From an uncultured Bacteroidales bacterium (lineage in GTDB: Bacteria > Bacteroidota > Bacteroidia > Bacteroidales > Marinilabiliaceae): 64,000 nt of DNA. The notes below the pieces were generated by a model. The model saw nothing but the letters and a program-made list of their open reading frames with translations. It was not told the DNA's origin and ran no database searches. Below, piece after piece: positions 1 to 6,312 of this stretch. The position numbers were made by a program, and so were the translations under genes. The stretch covers positions 6,875 through 70,874 of the forward strand of contig CAKUVM010000006.1 in the NCBI GenBank assembly GCA_934699135.1, given 5' to 3'. Within the stretch, counting starts at the first letter, position 1, and each line of letters opens with the position of its first letter.

Positions 1-2
1 CC

Positions 3-758
3 GCCAGTTCGTCTGCCGGCCTCGGTTGGGCCGTGGCCATCGGCTTGGCGGGATTGACACTGGCCGCCATGGCGTGTCTCTGCCGTTGGGGCATGAGCAA
101 GATCTCGGAGCCGAAGGCTCGAGACACCAATAGCTTAGTGATTTTCTGGAAGGCCCTGAAGTCTTTCTTCTCTCGGCGCGGCGCGGCCGCCGCCGTCACG
201 TTTTTCTTTGTCTATCGCCTTGGCGAAGCCCTGCTTACCAAGATTGTGCTGCCGTTTCTCAACACGGGGCGTGACGCTGGCGGACTGGGCATGAGCGTGG
301 AGCAGTGCGGGATCACGTATGGCACGTTTGGCGTTCTGGCCCTGGTGGGCGGCGGCATCGTGGGCGGGGTGGTGGCCTCGCGCGTAGGGCTTCGCCGCGC
401 CTTGTGGCCCATGATGCTGATGATGAACGTCCCAAACCTTGCCTACGTTGCCTTGGCCCTCGCCATGCCGTCGGCAGACAGCCCTTGGGTGGTGGCGACG
501 GTCATGACAGAGCAGTTTGGCTATGGGCTGGGCTTCACCGCCTATATGCTCGTGATGCTCCAATATGTCTCTGATGCCGAATACAAGGCGGCGGAATATG
601 CCATTGGCACATCTATCATGTCGCTCGGCCTAATCCTCCCCGGCATGGCGGCTGGCCTGCTGCTAAACGTCATTTGCTGCTCCTTCACCACATTGTTCAT
701 AGCCGCCTGCGTGGCTACGCTGCCAGGCATGGCGGCGGCAGCATTTTTGAGGAAATAA
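3..758 (+). CDS. MFS transporter, AmpG-like (5' end outside window)
   Basis: The frame is open to the left edge, so only the C-terminal ~250 residues are present; the GTG at 33 is merely the first internal start-like codon. The visible part has about six hydrophobic segments, a charged loop after the second one, and a short basic end (FLRK). The stretch around GLGFTAYMLVMLQYVSDAEY, followed by a small-residue helix ending in GMAAGLL, resembles the second half of AmpG/PAT-family major facilitators, which import muropeptides or acyl-CoA across the inner membrane. Substrate cannot be read from the fragment. It ends 59 bases before the tRNA-Arg transcript starts and has no obvious terminator of its own. 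Family call fairly sure, substrate unsure. Confidence 0.7.
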   Translation, partial: ASSSAGLGWAVAIGLAGLTLAAMACLCRWGMSKISEPKARDTNSLVIFWKALKSFFSRRGAAAAVTFFFVYRLGEALLTKIVLPFLNTGRDAGGLGMSVEQCGITYGTFGVLALVGGGIVGGVVASRVGLRRALWPMMLMMNVPNLAYVALALAMPSADSPWVVATVMTEQFGYGLGFTAYMLVMLQYVSDAEYKAAEYAIGTSIMSLGLILPGMAAGLLLNVICCSFTTLFIAACVATLPGMAAAAFLRK

Positions 759-771
759 AAGGACACGCCCA

Positions 772-802
772 TTGGCTCAGGACGCAAAATTGACTATCTT
801 TG
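772..802 (+). promoter_or_regulatory. Promoter of tRNA-Arg
   Basis: TTG at 772-774, 20 bases, then TATCTTTG at 795-802. This matches the Bacteroidota sigma-A pattern and lies 15 bases before the tRNA. Confidence 0.7.
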
Positions 803-817
803 CGGCGCAAATGCGAT

Positions 818-891
818 GGTTCCGTAGCTCAGCTGGATAGAGCAACAGCCTTCTAAGCTGTGGGTCTTGGGTTCGAATCCCAACGGAATCA
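818..891 (+). tRNA. tRNA-Arg (anticodon UCU)
   Basis: A complete cloverleaf can be folded by eye. The acceptor GGTTCCG (818-824) pairs with CGGAATC (884-890), the discriminator is A891, the anticodon stem ACAGC/GCTGT encloses loop CTTCTAA, and the T-loop is GTTCGAATC. The anticodon TCT reads AGA/AGG. The 3' CCA is not encoded (CAA follows). It has its own promoter and terminator. The decayed prophage-like island starts just downstream, but the tRNA end is intact and I find no repeat of it at the far side. Confidence 0.95.
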
Positions 892-946
892 CAATCTAGG
901 CTACAAATCAGCAAGTTAGCTGCTTTTTAGCCCGATTTTAGACAAA

Positions 947-993
947 AAGAGTGACCTAAAGGCGTTTCTGCCATAGGTCACTCTTCTTTTTTT
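947..993 (+). terminator. Intrinsic terminator of tRNA-Arg
   Basis: AAGAGTGACCTA (947-958) pairs perfectly with TAGGTCACTCTT (974-985), followed by CTTTTTTT. The island begins after it. Confidence 0.85.
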
Positions 994-1163
994 GCGCCGC
1001 GCGGATTGGGCCGTCACCCTCCAAGGTCGAGCCATCGCAGCAGCGTCAGGCATGCGAGCGGCGCGCCTTCCCCTCACAGTATCTCGTCCCACTCCACAGG
1101 CTCGCCGAGGCGGAGGCCACGGGCGCATATTTCAGTGCAGCGAGGCACAGCCGCCGCCCGCCG

Positions 1164-1520
1164 TCATTCCGTCAGCACCACGGCCGCCATCGCCACCACA
1201 GAGATCTCTTGCGGTAATGCATAAGGATATACGCCGCAACCAAGTCCCTCACCCCGTACCTCACGGCCCGCGCACAGGCGGAACGTTGCCCAGTTGTCGG
1301 AGTATGTGAGGCACGTGTCCTCAATCCCGCCCTCTGCGATTTCGGGGAAGTAGACGGTGTCCCTCGTCACGGTCTCCACCGTCACGGCGGGGCGCACGTC
1401 TTTAAGCCGCAGGCGCAGCTCGCCTTACAGCCGGTCTATATTCTGGCTCATGCGGTCGTTGTGATCCTCGCTCTTGGTATACAGCTCCTGCCACTGCTAC
1501 AAGGTTCAGTTCGAAGAGAG
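1164..1520 (-). pseudogene. Broken small phage-type protein (spanin/DUF6549-like)
   Basis: The open part (1164-1397) reads VTRDTVYFPEIAEG then LTYSDNWATFRLCAGRE, which resembles the end of small coiled-coil proteins found in the lysis region of Bacteroidales prophages. Continuing upstream in the same frame gives WQELYTKSEDHNDRMSQNIDRL, then a TAA stop, then GELRLRLKDVRPAV, so coding similarity runs through an in-frame stop. A second stop (TAG) lies about 25 codons further up, beyond which the pattern reappears in another frame (LTLFELNL). The gene is thus broken by at least one nonsense change and probably a frameshift. The family name is a memory-based resemblance; that it is a decayed gene is more certain. 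Confidence 0.45.
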
Positions 1521-1540
1521 TGAGGGCAATATCGCGGTAT

Positions 1541-1660
1541 ATGAAGTATAAGATAAACGAGATATTCAACTCCATTCAAGGAGAGGACACACACGCGGGA
1601 CGTAACGCCACGTTTGTTCGGTTCTGCGATTGTAACCTAGTCTGCTCGCTTACACGTGGC
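1541..1660 (+). pseudogene. queE: queE 5' fragment (7-carboxy-7-deazaguanine synthase)
   Basis: The first 36 codons match the start of the radical SAM enzyme QueE, which makes 7-carboxy-7-deazaguanine, the common precursor of queuosine and of 7-deazaguanine DNA modifications. Visible are MKYKINEIFNSIQGE, then THAGR and FVRFCDCNLVC. The first two cysteines of the CxxxCxxC cluster site are there (CNLVC in the family pattern), but similarity stops at about 1648, before the third cysteine. The following codons read through to a stop at 1720 in unrelated sequence, which is the opposite strand of the queD 3' end. The rest of the enzyme (about 150 residues) is missing, so it cannot be active. Confidence 0.75.
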
Positions 1661-1661
1661 A

Positions 1662-1940
1662 TCAGCAGTTCGCAACTTGCTGCTGCACCCACCTGGCTAT
1701 GTTTTCGGCGGTGGGGTTAAAGTCGAGCAGCTCATTAAGGTTAGCGTGGTCGAGCGTGTCATGGACGGCTCTCTTTATATGCGTAAAATCCGCCACCATT
1801 CCGCTCGCGTTAAGCTTCTCGGCCTTGCAGAACACTGTTATCACCCAGTTGTGGCCGTGAAGGTTGCTGCACTTGCTGTCATACGGCAGCGTCAGCCTGT
1901 GGCTGCCTGCTACTACCATTCTTTTAGAGACGTAAAACAT
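1662..1940 (-). pseudogene. queD: queD lacking its C-terminal end (6-carboxytetrahydropterin synthase)
   Basis: The 92 residues match QueD, which converts dihydroneopterin triphosphate to 6-carboxytetrahydropterin. Zinc ligands His14, His28 and His30 (NLHGHNW), catalytic Cys24 (SKCSNLHGH) and the DH pair in TLDHANLNEL are present, as is the FNPTAENIARWV helix. The protein then stops after VANC, about 15-20 residues short. The missing end normally carries the conserved Glu that binds the pterin ring (the QESEG segment), so activity is doubtful. The break is at the same point where the convergent queE fragment stops, which suggests one deletion removed both 3' ends. Upstream bases 1941-2072 hold no gene I can see. 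It is the last gene in the direction of the minus-strand operon. Confidence 0.75.
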
Positions 1941-2072
1941 ACTATTGCATTTTTAGAATTAATCCTTATCTTTTTTGTGGCCAAAGAGGGACCAAGCTGG
2001 GTGGGTCAGCACACTGGCTACTCGGTTTCACGTTTGTGCCCTCAGTGGCGAGGAGGTGTGCCTGCCTCGCCT

Positions 2073-2612
2073 TTATAGTTTATGCCGGTGAACGTTACCG
2101 GACAGACCTACTATCATCACCTCGCTTAATTTTCCTCGTTCTTCTCCTTTTGCGTGGGATAGATACATTGAGATTTGGTCTTGGACGTATTCCCTAGTTA
2201 CCGCTGCTGTATTTTGAACAAGAACGGCTACTTCCGCTCCTTGGCTGGCTGCTTTTTTTAAGCTTCTCTCAATTCTGTATTTTCCAGCGCTGTTTATTGT
2301 TTTTATATCCATAACCATATTCTCTTTATACCCATCAGGAGTGCTAAGCCAGGCCACAGACGACTTCTCGCTCATTAGTCTAATTCTGTAACCTTTCTTT
2401 GCCAGTGTTTTAGCCGCGAGTATTTCCTTGTTCTCTTCGGGGGTAGTCGTATCCCTATGGTCTTTGTGTACTACGTAAAAGCCTCCTGACGGGAAAAGAC
2501 TGCCGTCTTTATAATCTCCTGTCGAGATTAAAGAATGAAACTCCGACTGTCTCTTCGCTATTGTGTTTGGGGTTTTAGAGTAGTTTCGCGTCCCGCCCGA
2601 TTGTTTCGCCAT
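2073..2612 (-). CDS. CdiA C-terminal-like nuclease (phage-type)
   Basis: This 179-residue protein starts MAKQSGGTRNY, as do small proteins that follow the Mu F-like minor head gene in Bacteroidales phages. Its centre resembles the tRNA-nuclease domain at the C-terminus of CdiA contact-inhibition toxins: GGFYVVHKDHR (43-53), a Glu-rich helix at 59-63, MDIKTIN with Asp102 and Lys104 as the likely D-x-K catalytic pair, and VAVLVQNT (128-135). There is no secretion or membrane signal. It lies 55 bases downstream of the DpdA-like gene on the same strand and ends 132 bases before queD. No small partner that could be an immunity protein is evident. Nuclease activity and target are inferred from family. 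Confidence 0.6.
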   Translation of the reverse strand: MAKQSGGTRNYSKTPNTIAKRQSEFHSLISTGDYKDGSLFPSGGFYVVHKDHRDTTTPEENKEILAAKTLAKKGYRIRLMSEKSSVAWLSTPDGYKENMVMDIKTINSAGKYRIERSLKKAASQGAEVAVLVQNTAAVTREYVQDQISMYLSHAKGEERGKLSEVMIVGLSGNVHRHKL

Positions 2613-2667
2613 AGCTTACAAATTGGACTCCGCCCACTTGCCGAACTTTACCCATTCACTGAAGTTG

Positions 2668-3366
2668 TTAATCACAACAGGCTGTGTTTTTAGCCTCCTT
2701 GTCTTGATACTTGTCGAACGAACCTTTAGAGGGGATAAACTTGTAAATGAAGGCCCCCATGTTGCCATACAGCCAGGCGGAACTGTCTACGCTGTCAAAG
2801 CGGAATTTTGGAAGTTCAGAAATCTGCGTAAAGCCTAGGCCGTGTATTTTGCACTTATGCTCGTGCGCGGTCCTTATGAACCAAGGGAACGCTTTCTTAT
2901 ACAATTCTGTCGGAATTTCTTTAATGGCAATACCGCCAAGAGCCACGTAAGGATATTCTCGGCACATTTTTAAAAACCCCTCCTTACCTCTGTTCTTGTG
3001 CCATACTGGTATAGGCCGCTTTCCCGTAAGTCTCTCTAATTTCGCCCTCAACCGTTCTACCTCTTTTATGCCTACAAGCGAATCTATATCCAACTCAAAA
3101 AATAGCCTTACATCGTAATCGTTAATAAATTTGGCATATTCCTCTGTGTATCTATCCCAACTTTCTTTCACTTTTGAGCTAGACAAAAAGGTGAATGCGC
3201 CACTGTCCAGCATAAACGACTGAGACTCGTTTATGAACACGGCCGCGTGCTTATTTGAACGCAGATAATAAAAGCTCTTGAGTATGTTCGCATGCTTAAG
3301 CAAGTTACGTCTGCACTCTTCCTGTGTTACAATTGTGTCTTGCTCCCCTGCTAGATAAACCTTCAT
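2668..3366 (-). CDS. dpdA: DpdA-like transglycosylase (7-deazaguanine insertion into DNA)
   Basis: The 232 residues have the layout of phage DpdA, a relative of tRNA-guanine transglycosylase that exchanges guanine in DNA for a 7-deazaguanine base. MLDSGAFTF (52-60) holds Asp54, matching the DSGGFQ active-site loop of TGT. ELDIDSLVG (91-99) and PVWHKNRG (120-127) follow, then VALGGIA (141-147), KIHGLGFT (173-180) and FDSVDSSAW (190-198), where Asp191 or Asp194 matches the TGT nucleophile. The Cys3-His zinc site of tRNA-acting TGT is absent, as expected for DpdA. The gene begins 10 bases after the ParB-like gene and looks complete. Function in DNA rather than tRNA is inferred from family and phage context. 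Confidence 0.7.
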   Translation of the reverse strand: MKVYLAGEQDTIVTQEECRRNLLKHANILKSFYYLRSNKHAAVFINESQSFMLDSGAFTFLSSSKVKESWDRYTEEYAKFINDYDVRLFFELDIDSLVGIKEVERLRAKLERLTGKRPIPVWHKNRGKEGFLKMCREYPYVALGGIAIKEIPTELYKKAFPWFIRTAHEHKCKIHGLGFTQISELPKFRFDSVDSSAWLYGNMGAFIYKFIPSKGSFDKYQDKEAKNTACCD

Positions 3367-3376
3367 CGCAACAGAC

Positions 3377-4066
3377 TTAAATCATAATCACATCATCAAA
3401 TCCTTTATTTTTCAGTACTTCAGCCACTGCGGCTCGAATCTCATCAATTCTATCCATCAAAGACTGCGGCACTGTCAATGTTATATATTGGGATTCTTTG
3501 ACGCTTTCTTCCGCGTCTAAAGTATCTTTATCCTCGCCAGTCGCCGTCCCTGAAAAGAAGTCGTCCATATTCATCTCCGTCTCCAGCATGGGCATGTCCA
3601 CGCCCCAATCCTCCAAAGACTGCACATCAAAGTTCGCCGACAAAGACTCAAAATCCCATTCTCCGAAACTTGCGTTATCCTTGACGATGAATTGCTTCTG
3701 CTCCGCATCGGAAAATTCCTTAGCATTGACGACAAACGTCTGTGGTTTATCTTTCCAAGCAATCCACCACGCCACCAGAGCTTCGCGCTCAGCCTCTGGC
3801 TTGAGTGTGAAGTCAGTGCAATTCCCAAGCCGGCTGCGCAGCTTGGACTCGTCCATCGTCTTTATAGTCTCCAACGCCTTCAGTCGCATATTGCCGCCCA
3901 AGACCACCATCTCACCATTGACGACGATAGGCCTAGCCTCCATCATCTTCGGGAAAACAAGAATGCTGTTTACTAGCTTATGAAATTTGCTGTCTTTAAT
4001 TACTCTTGGATTAGCCTTATTTGGCTTGATTTTAGACAGTACGACCAGTTCTGTTTTCATGCTCAT
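3377..4066 (-). CDS. ParB/Srx-fold protein, phage-type
   Basis: I start it at the ATG of 4066, whose first bases overlap the stop of the VRR-NUC gene (ATGA); the frame is open further upstream but only inside that gene. The 229 residues begin MSMKTELVVLSKIKPNKANPRVI, a ParB N-terminal strand, with the ParB box GGNMRLKALE following VNGEMVVL. After a helical region comes IVKDNASFGEWDFESL and a LEDWGVDMP turn, a pattern of phage ParB-like proteins that usually sit beside a DNA methyltransferase. The rest is acidic, with a C-terminal strand SQYITLTVPQSL. Likely DNA-binding or nucleotide-dependent nuclease accessory. Here the neighbour is DpdA, not a methyltransferase. Confidence 0.65.
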   Translation of the reverse strand: MSMKTELVVLSKIKPNKANPRVIKDSKFHKLVNSILVFPKMMEARPIVVNGEMVVLGGNMRLKALETIKTMDESKLRSRLGNCTDFTLKPEAEREALVAWWIAWKDKPQTFVVNAKEFSDAEQKQFIVKDNASFGEWDFESLSANFDVQSLEDWGVDMPMLETEMNMDDFFSGTATGEDKDTLDAEESVKESQYITLTVPQSLMDRIDEIRAAVAEVLKNKGFDDVIMI

Positions 4067-4419
4067 AATTTTCTGTATATGTAATCGTTGACTTGTTCCC
4101 TGAAATCTTGCAAGGAACGGACGACTATGTATTTGTACCCCTGCTGCTGCACAGTGTGTTGCCACTCCTTTTGAGCCTCACTCTGCCGCCCTTTCTCCGT
4201 CTTCAGCTCCAGGCATAACCCATGGTGGCCGTTTGAAGGCACGAATAGCAATAAATCAGCGACGCCCGCCACAACCCCCTCCGCTTTCAGCACGCGCCCT
4301 GTCACGGCATCGCGCGCGCCTCCGTTAGGGACAGCAAAAAGCAGTCGAGCATACTCTGGGTATTGTAGCCGAAACCACTGCACACAGGCGCGCTGAATAT
4401 GGCTTTCTGGATGATTCAC
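4063..4419 (-). CDS. VRR-NUC domain nuclease
   Basis: This 118-residue protein is a stand-alone VRR-NUC (PD-(D/E)XK) nuclease of the kind common in phages. It starts with GTG (VNHPESHIQRACVQWF). Active-site residues are in place: Asp55 in GVADLLLFVP, Glu71 and Lys73 in CLELKTEKG, and Gln83 in SEAQKEW. AVPNGGARD (29-37) is the typical loop before the first acid. It is the first gene of the minus-strand operon and its stop overlaps the next start by four bases. Such nucleases act on branched or Holliday-like DNA in phage replication; substrate here unknown. Confidence 0.8.
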   Translation of the reverse strand: MNHPESHIQRACVQWFRLQYPEYARLLFAVPNGGARDAVTGRVLKAEGVVAGVADLLLFVPSNGHHGLCLELKTEKGRQSEAQKEWQHTVQQQGYKYIVVRSLQDFREQVNDYIYRKL

Positions 4420-4487
4420 ATTGCTAATTTAGTCAGATTGATTGTAATTATAACAAAATATCACACAAAACAAAAGCAGGCGGAAGC

Positions 4488-4625
4488 GTGAGAAACCCAA
4501 AGGCAAGCAAAGAATCGGATGTTGAATACGCTAAACGATTAGACGCCAATCCATTTATCAAAGGGAATGATATGCGCTCCGAAAGCGCGGATTATACGCA
4601 AATGCAATCCATTACCACGTATTAG
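4488..4625 (+). CDS. Possible 45-residue protein, unknown
   Basis: A short frame starting with GTG (VRNPKASKESDVEYAKRL) runs 45 codons to a TAG, in the gap between the divergent VRR-NUC and repressor genes. Its composition looks protein-like (charged helix, then NPFIKGNDMRSESADYTQ). It matches no family I recall and has no clear promoter. The rest of the 4420-4709 gap is AT-rich and should hold the divergent promoters and repressor operators; a small inverted repeat GCGCTCCGAAAGCGC lies within this frame. Weak call. Confidence 0.25.
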   Translation: MRNPKASKESDVEYAKRLDANPFIKGNDMRSESADYTQMQSITTY

Positions 4626-4709
4626 TGCGTAATTCGCTTGAATGGTTTTATCTGTCTTTAAAAATATATTTAAATATCGTATTTTTGTGTACTTACAAAA
4701 CAAACCTAG

Positions 4710-5156
4710 ATGAATAAGCCTTCAGCGCAGCCTGTGTGCGACAGGATGCTGCAAGCCATCAAAGCCATGCACATGACAAAGGTGTCGGCCTTTTCTAAAG
4801 CCGGCATCGTGCCGAGCGCGATATATTACGCATTGAGAATCGGCAAAGACATTGGAGTGGCCACTAGCCAACGATTCCTCGACGCTTTCCCAAACGTGAG
4901 CAGCGATTGGCTGTACAATGGCACGGGCGAGATGTTTATCGGCAACGACGCGGCCTTCATCTCCGAGGTGGCGGAGCGGGAAGAGCAGAGCCGTAAGACT
5001 ATCGCGGAGATGAAGGCGCAGATAGACCTTCTGATAGCCACCATCGCCAAGCAGCAGGAGACGATCGCGAAGCTTGTAGACATGGCCACAGGCAATCATC
5101 AGACATCCAAAGACTGCGACGCGTCATCTCCATCTTTCTCCGCCCCGTCCAAATAG
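4710..5156 (+). CDS. XRE/CI-type phage repressor with coiled-coil tail
   Basis: The 148 residues begin with a helix-turn-helix domain (about 8-75): DRMLQAIKAMHMTKVSAFSKAGIV, then the turn PSAIYYALRIGKD and the closing FPNVSSDWLYNGTGEMF, a signature of Bacteroidales phage repressors. Residues 85-125 form an amphipathic coiled coil (EVAEREEQSRKTIAEM and LIATIAKQQETIAKL), probably for dimerisation in place of a LexA-like protease domain. It is divergent from the VRR-NUC/ParB/DpdA operon, so the 4420-4709 gap is where it most likely binds. The ATG at 4710 follows an AT-rich stretch; no ribosome site is obvious, as usual here. Confidence 0.7.
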   Translation: MNKPSAQPVCDRMLQAIKAMHMTKVSAFSKAGIVPSAIYYALRIGKDIGVATSQRFLDAFPNVSSDWLYNGTGEMFIGNDAAFISEVAEREEQSRKTIAEMKAQIDLLIATIAKQQETIAKLVDMATGNHQTSKDCDASSPSFSAPSK

Positions 5157-5356
5157 TTGAACGTCTGCCTGACAGTGACTACAGATAGCATCTTTGCCTC
5201 GACCTCAGGTCGCAACAAAGCGACGCTCTCGGTTACTTTCCCGTAGAACAGTTTCTTGTCCTTGTTCTTGATGTGTACGACGGGTGTCACGTATACCGCC
5301 TTGTGGCTCTTGCACCACTGCTTGACTTCCTCACCGCCGACGAGAAAGGCAGCGGG
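5099..5356 (-). pseudogene. Unknown phage-type gene remnant
   Basis: An 85-codon open stretch follows a TAG at 5357-5359 and has no ATG near its beginning; the first usable start is the GTG at 5290 (VTPVVHIKNKDKKLF). Upstream codons still look like protein (FLVGGEEVKQWCKSHKAV), which suggests the true start was lost. The 3' end overlaps the convergent repressor gene by 58 bases. I do not recognise the family. It is probably the last broken gene at the right side of the island. Confidence 0.35.
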
Positions 5357-5375
5357 CTACTACGTCAGGCCGGCA

Positions 5376-5404
5376 TTGGCATGGCGTTCTTTTTCGTAAC
5401 TTTG
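5376..5404 (+). promoter_or_regulatory. Promoter of folE
   Basis: TTG at 5376-5378, 18 bases, then TAACTTTG at 5397-5404, giving a leader of about 30 bases. Confidence 0.65.
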
Positions 5405-5440
5405 CAGTAAGGAACATATCAGACATTTTTGGCTATAGGA

Positions 5441-6064
5441 ATGGCACAAGTGGCGAGCGCGTCGGAGTTGCAGGACGACCCGAACGTATATGACGAAGAA
5501 AAGACCGAGCGCCTGGCGGGCTACTACACAGGCATCATTGGCACGCTGGGCGAGGACGTGAGCCGCGAGGGCCTGGTCAAGACCCCCGTCAGGGTGGCAA
5601 AGGCAATGCAGTTTCTCCTCAAAGGCTATCGCGAAGACCCAGAGGCCATACTGAAATCGGCCATGTTCAGAGAGCCATACCAACAAATGGTAGTGGTCAA
5701 AGACATTGAGATATACTCCATGTGCGAGCATCATATGCTCCCATTCTTCGGCAAGGCGCACGTGGGCTACATTCCCCGCAACCACATCACGGGGCTGTCT
5801 AAATTGCCGCGCGTGGTGGACGCGTTCGCGCGCCGCTTACAAGTGCAGGAGAGGCTCACCACACAGATTAAGGAGTGCATACAAAAGACACTCAACCCGC
5901 TCGGCGTGGCCGTGGTCATTGAGGCTCAGCACATGTGCATGCAGATGAGGGGTGTGCAGAAGCAGAATGCCGTGACCACGACATCAGACTTCACAGGCGC
6001 CTTCCTCAATAGCGAGGCCACGCGCGAAGAGTTTTTCAATATCATTGGCCGACGGATGCACTAA
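5441..6064 (+). CDS. folE: GTP cyclohydrolase I
   Basis: FolE converts GTP to 7,8-dihydroneopterin triphosphate, the entry step to folate and also the substrate of QueD. I start at ATG 5441 (MAQVASASEL) rather than the in-frame TTG at 5429. The 207 residues carry the zinc site Cys95 and His98 (YSMCEHHMLPF) and Cys166 (HMCMQMRG), the LKTPVRVAKAM helix, GLSKLPRVVDAF and the closing TTSDFTGAF loop, all typical of Bacteroidota FolE. Length and composition are host-like. It has its own promoter and terminator. It abuts the island that holds queD and queE remnants, so its product could have fed that pathway, but it looks like the housekeeping gene. Confidence 0.95.
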   Translation: MAQVASASELQDDPNVYDEEKTERLAGYYTGIIGTLGEDVSREGLVKTPVRVAKAMQFLLKGYREDPEAILKSAMFREPYQQMVVVKDIEIYSMCEHHMLPFFGKAHVGYIPRNHITGLSKLPRVVDAFARRLQVQERLTTQIKECIQKTLNPLGVAVVIEAQHMCMQMRGVQKQNAVTTTSDFTGAFLNSEATREEFFNIIGRRMH

Positions 6065-6088
6065 CGCGGGGCGCGACACCAGCCTCTA

Positions 6089-6145
6089 GCGGGGCGCGGG
6101 GAAAGACCTGAAATGAAGGTTGCTCCGCGCCCCGCCTCCTTTTCT
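6089..6145 (+). terminator. Terminator of folE
   Basis: GCGGGGCGCGG (6089-6099) pairs perfectly with CCGCGCCCCGC (6125-6135) across a 25-base loop and is followed by CTCCTTTTCTT. Confidence 0.7.
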
Positions 6146-6159
6146 TCCCTAAGCCGCAC

Positions 6160-6206
6160 AAAAAAAAGACTGCCGCCACGGGTGGTGAACCCTTTTGGCG
6201 ACAGTC
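6160..6206 (-). terminator. Terminator of the rprX-rprY operon
   Basis: On the minus strand GACTGTCGCCA pairs with TGGCGGCAGTC (one mismatch), with an inner GGGT/ACCC pairing, and eight T follow. It lies about 110 bases after the rprY stop. Confidence 0.75.
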
Positions 6207-6312
6207 ATTGCGAGAAAGGAGCCGGCTTGGCTCATCACTCGTTGGCCGGTCAATCACTGACCTTCCCGTAGGGACTAAATTTCGCTTTTGGCCACTCTTT
6301 AGCGGCCTACCC

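Larger units (their letters stand above)
994..5375. mobile_element. Decayed prophage-like island with 7-deazaguanine genes
   Basis: Between the tRNA-Arg terminator and the folE promoter lies a block unlike its surroundings. It is lower in GC, has several broken genes (1164-1520, 1541-1660, 1662-1940, 5099-5356), and carries genes of phage type: XRE repressor, VRR-NUC nuclease, ParB-like protein, DpdA and a CdiA-C-like nuclease. No integrase, terminase, capsid or tail gene remains, so it is a remnant rather than an intact prophage. I looked for a direct repeat of the tRNA 3' end near 5350-5440 and saw none, so the edges are inferred from gene content. Bases 994-1163 hold no gene I can support. 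Confidence 0.6.

Noticed and set aside
818..5440. att repeat of tRNA-Arg at the island's right edge
   Set aside because: No copy of the tRNA 3' sequence (TTCGAATCCCAACGG) is seen between 5090 and 5440.
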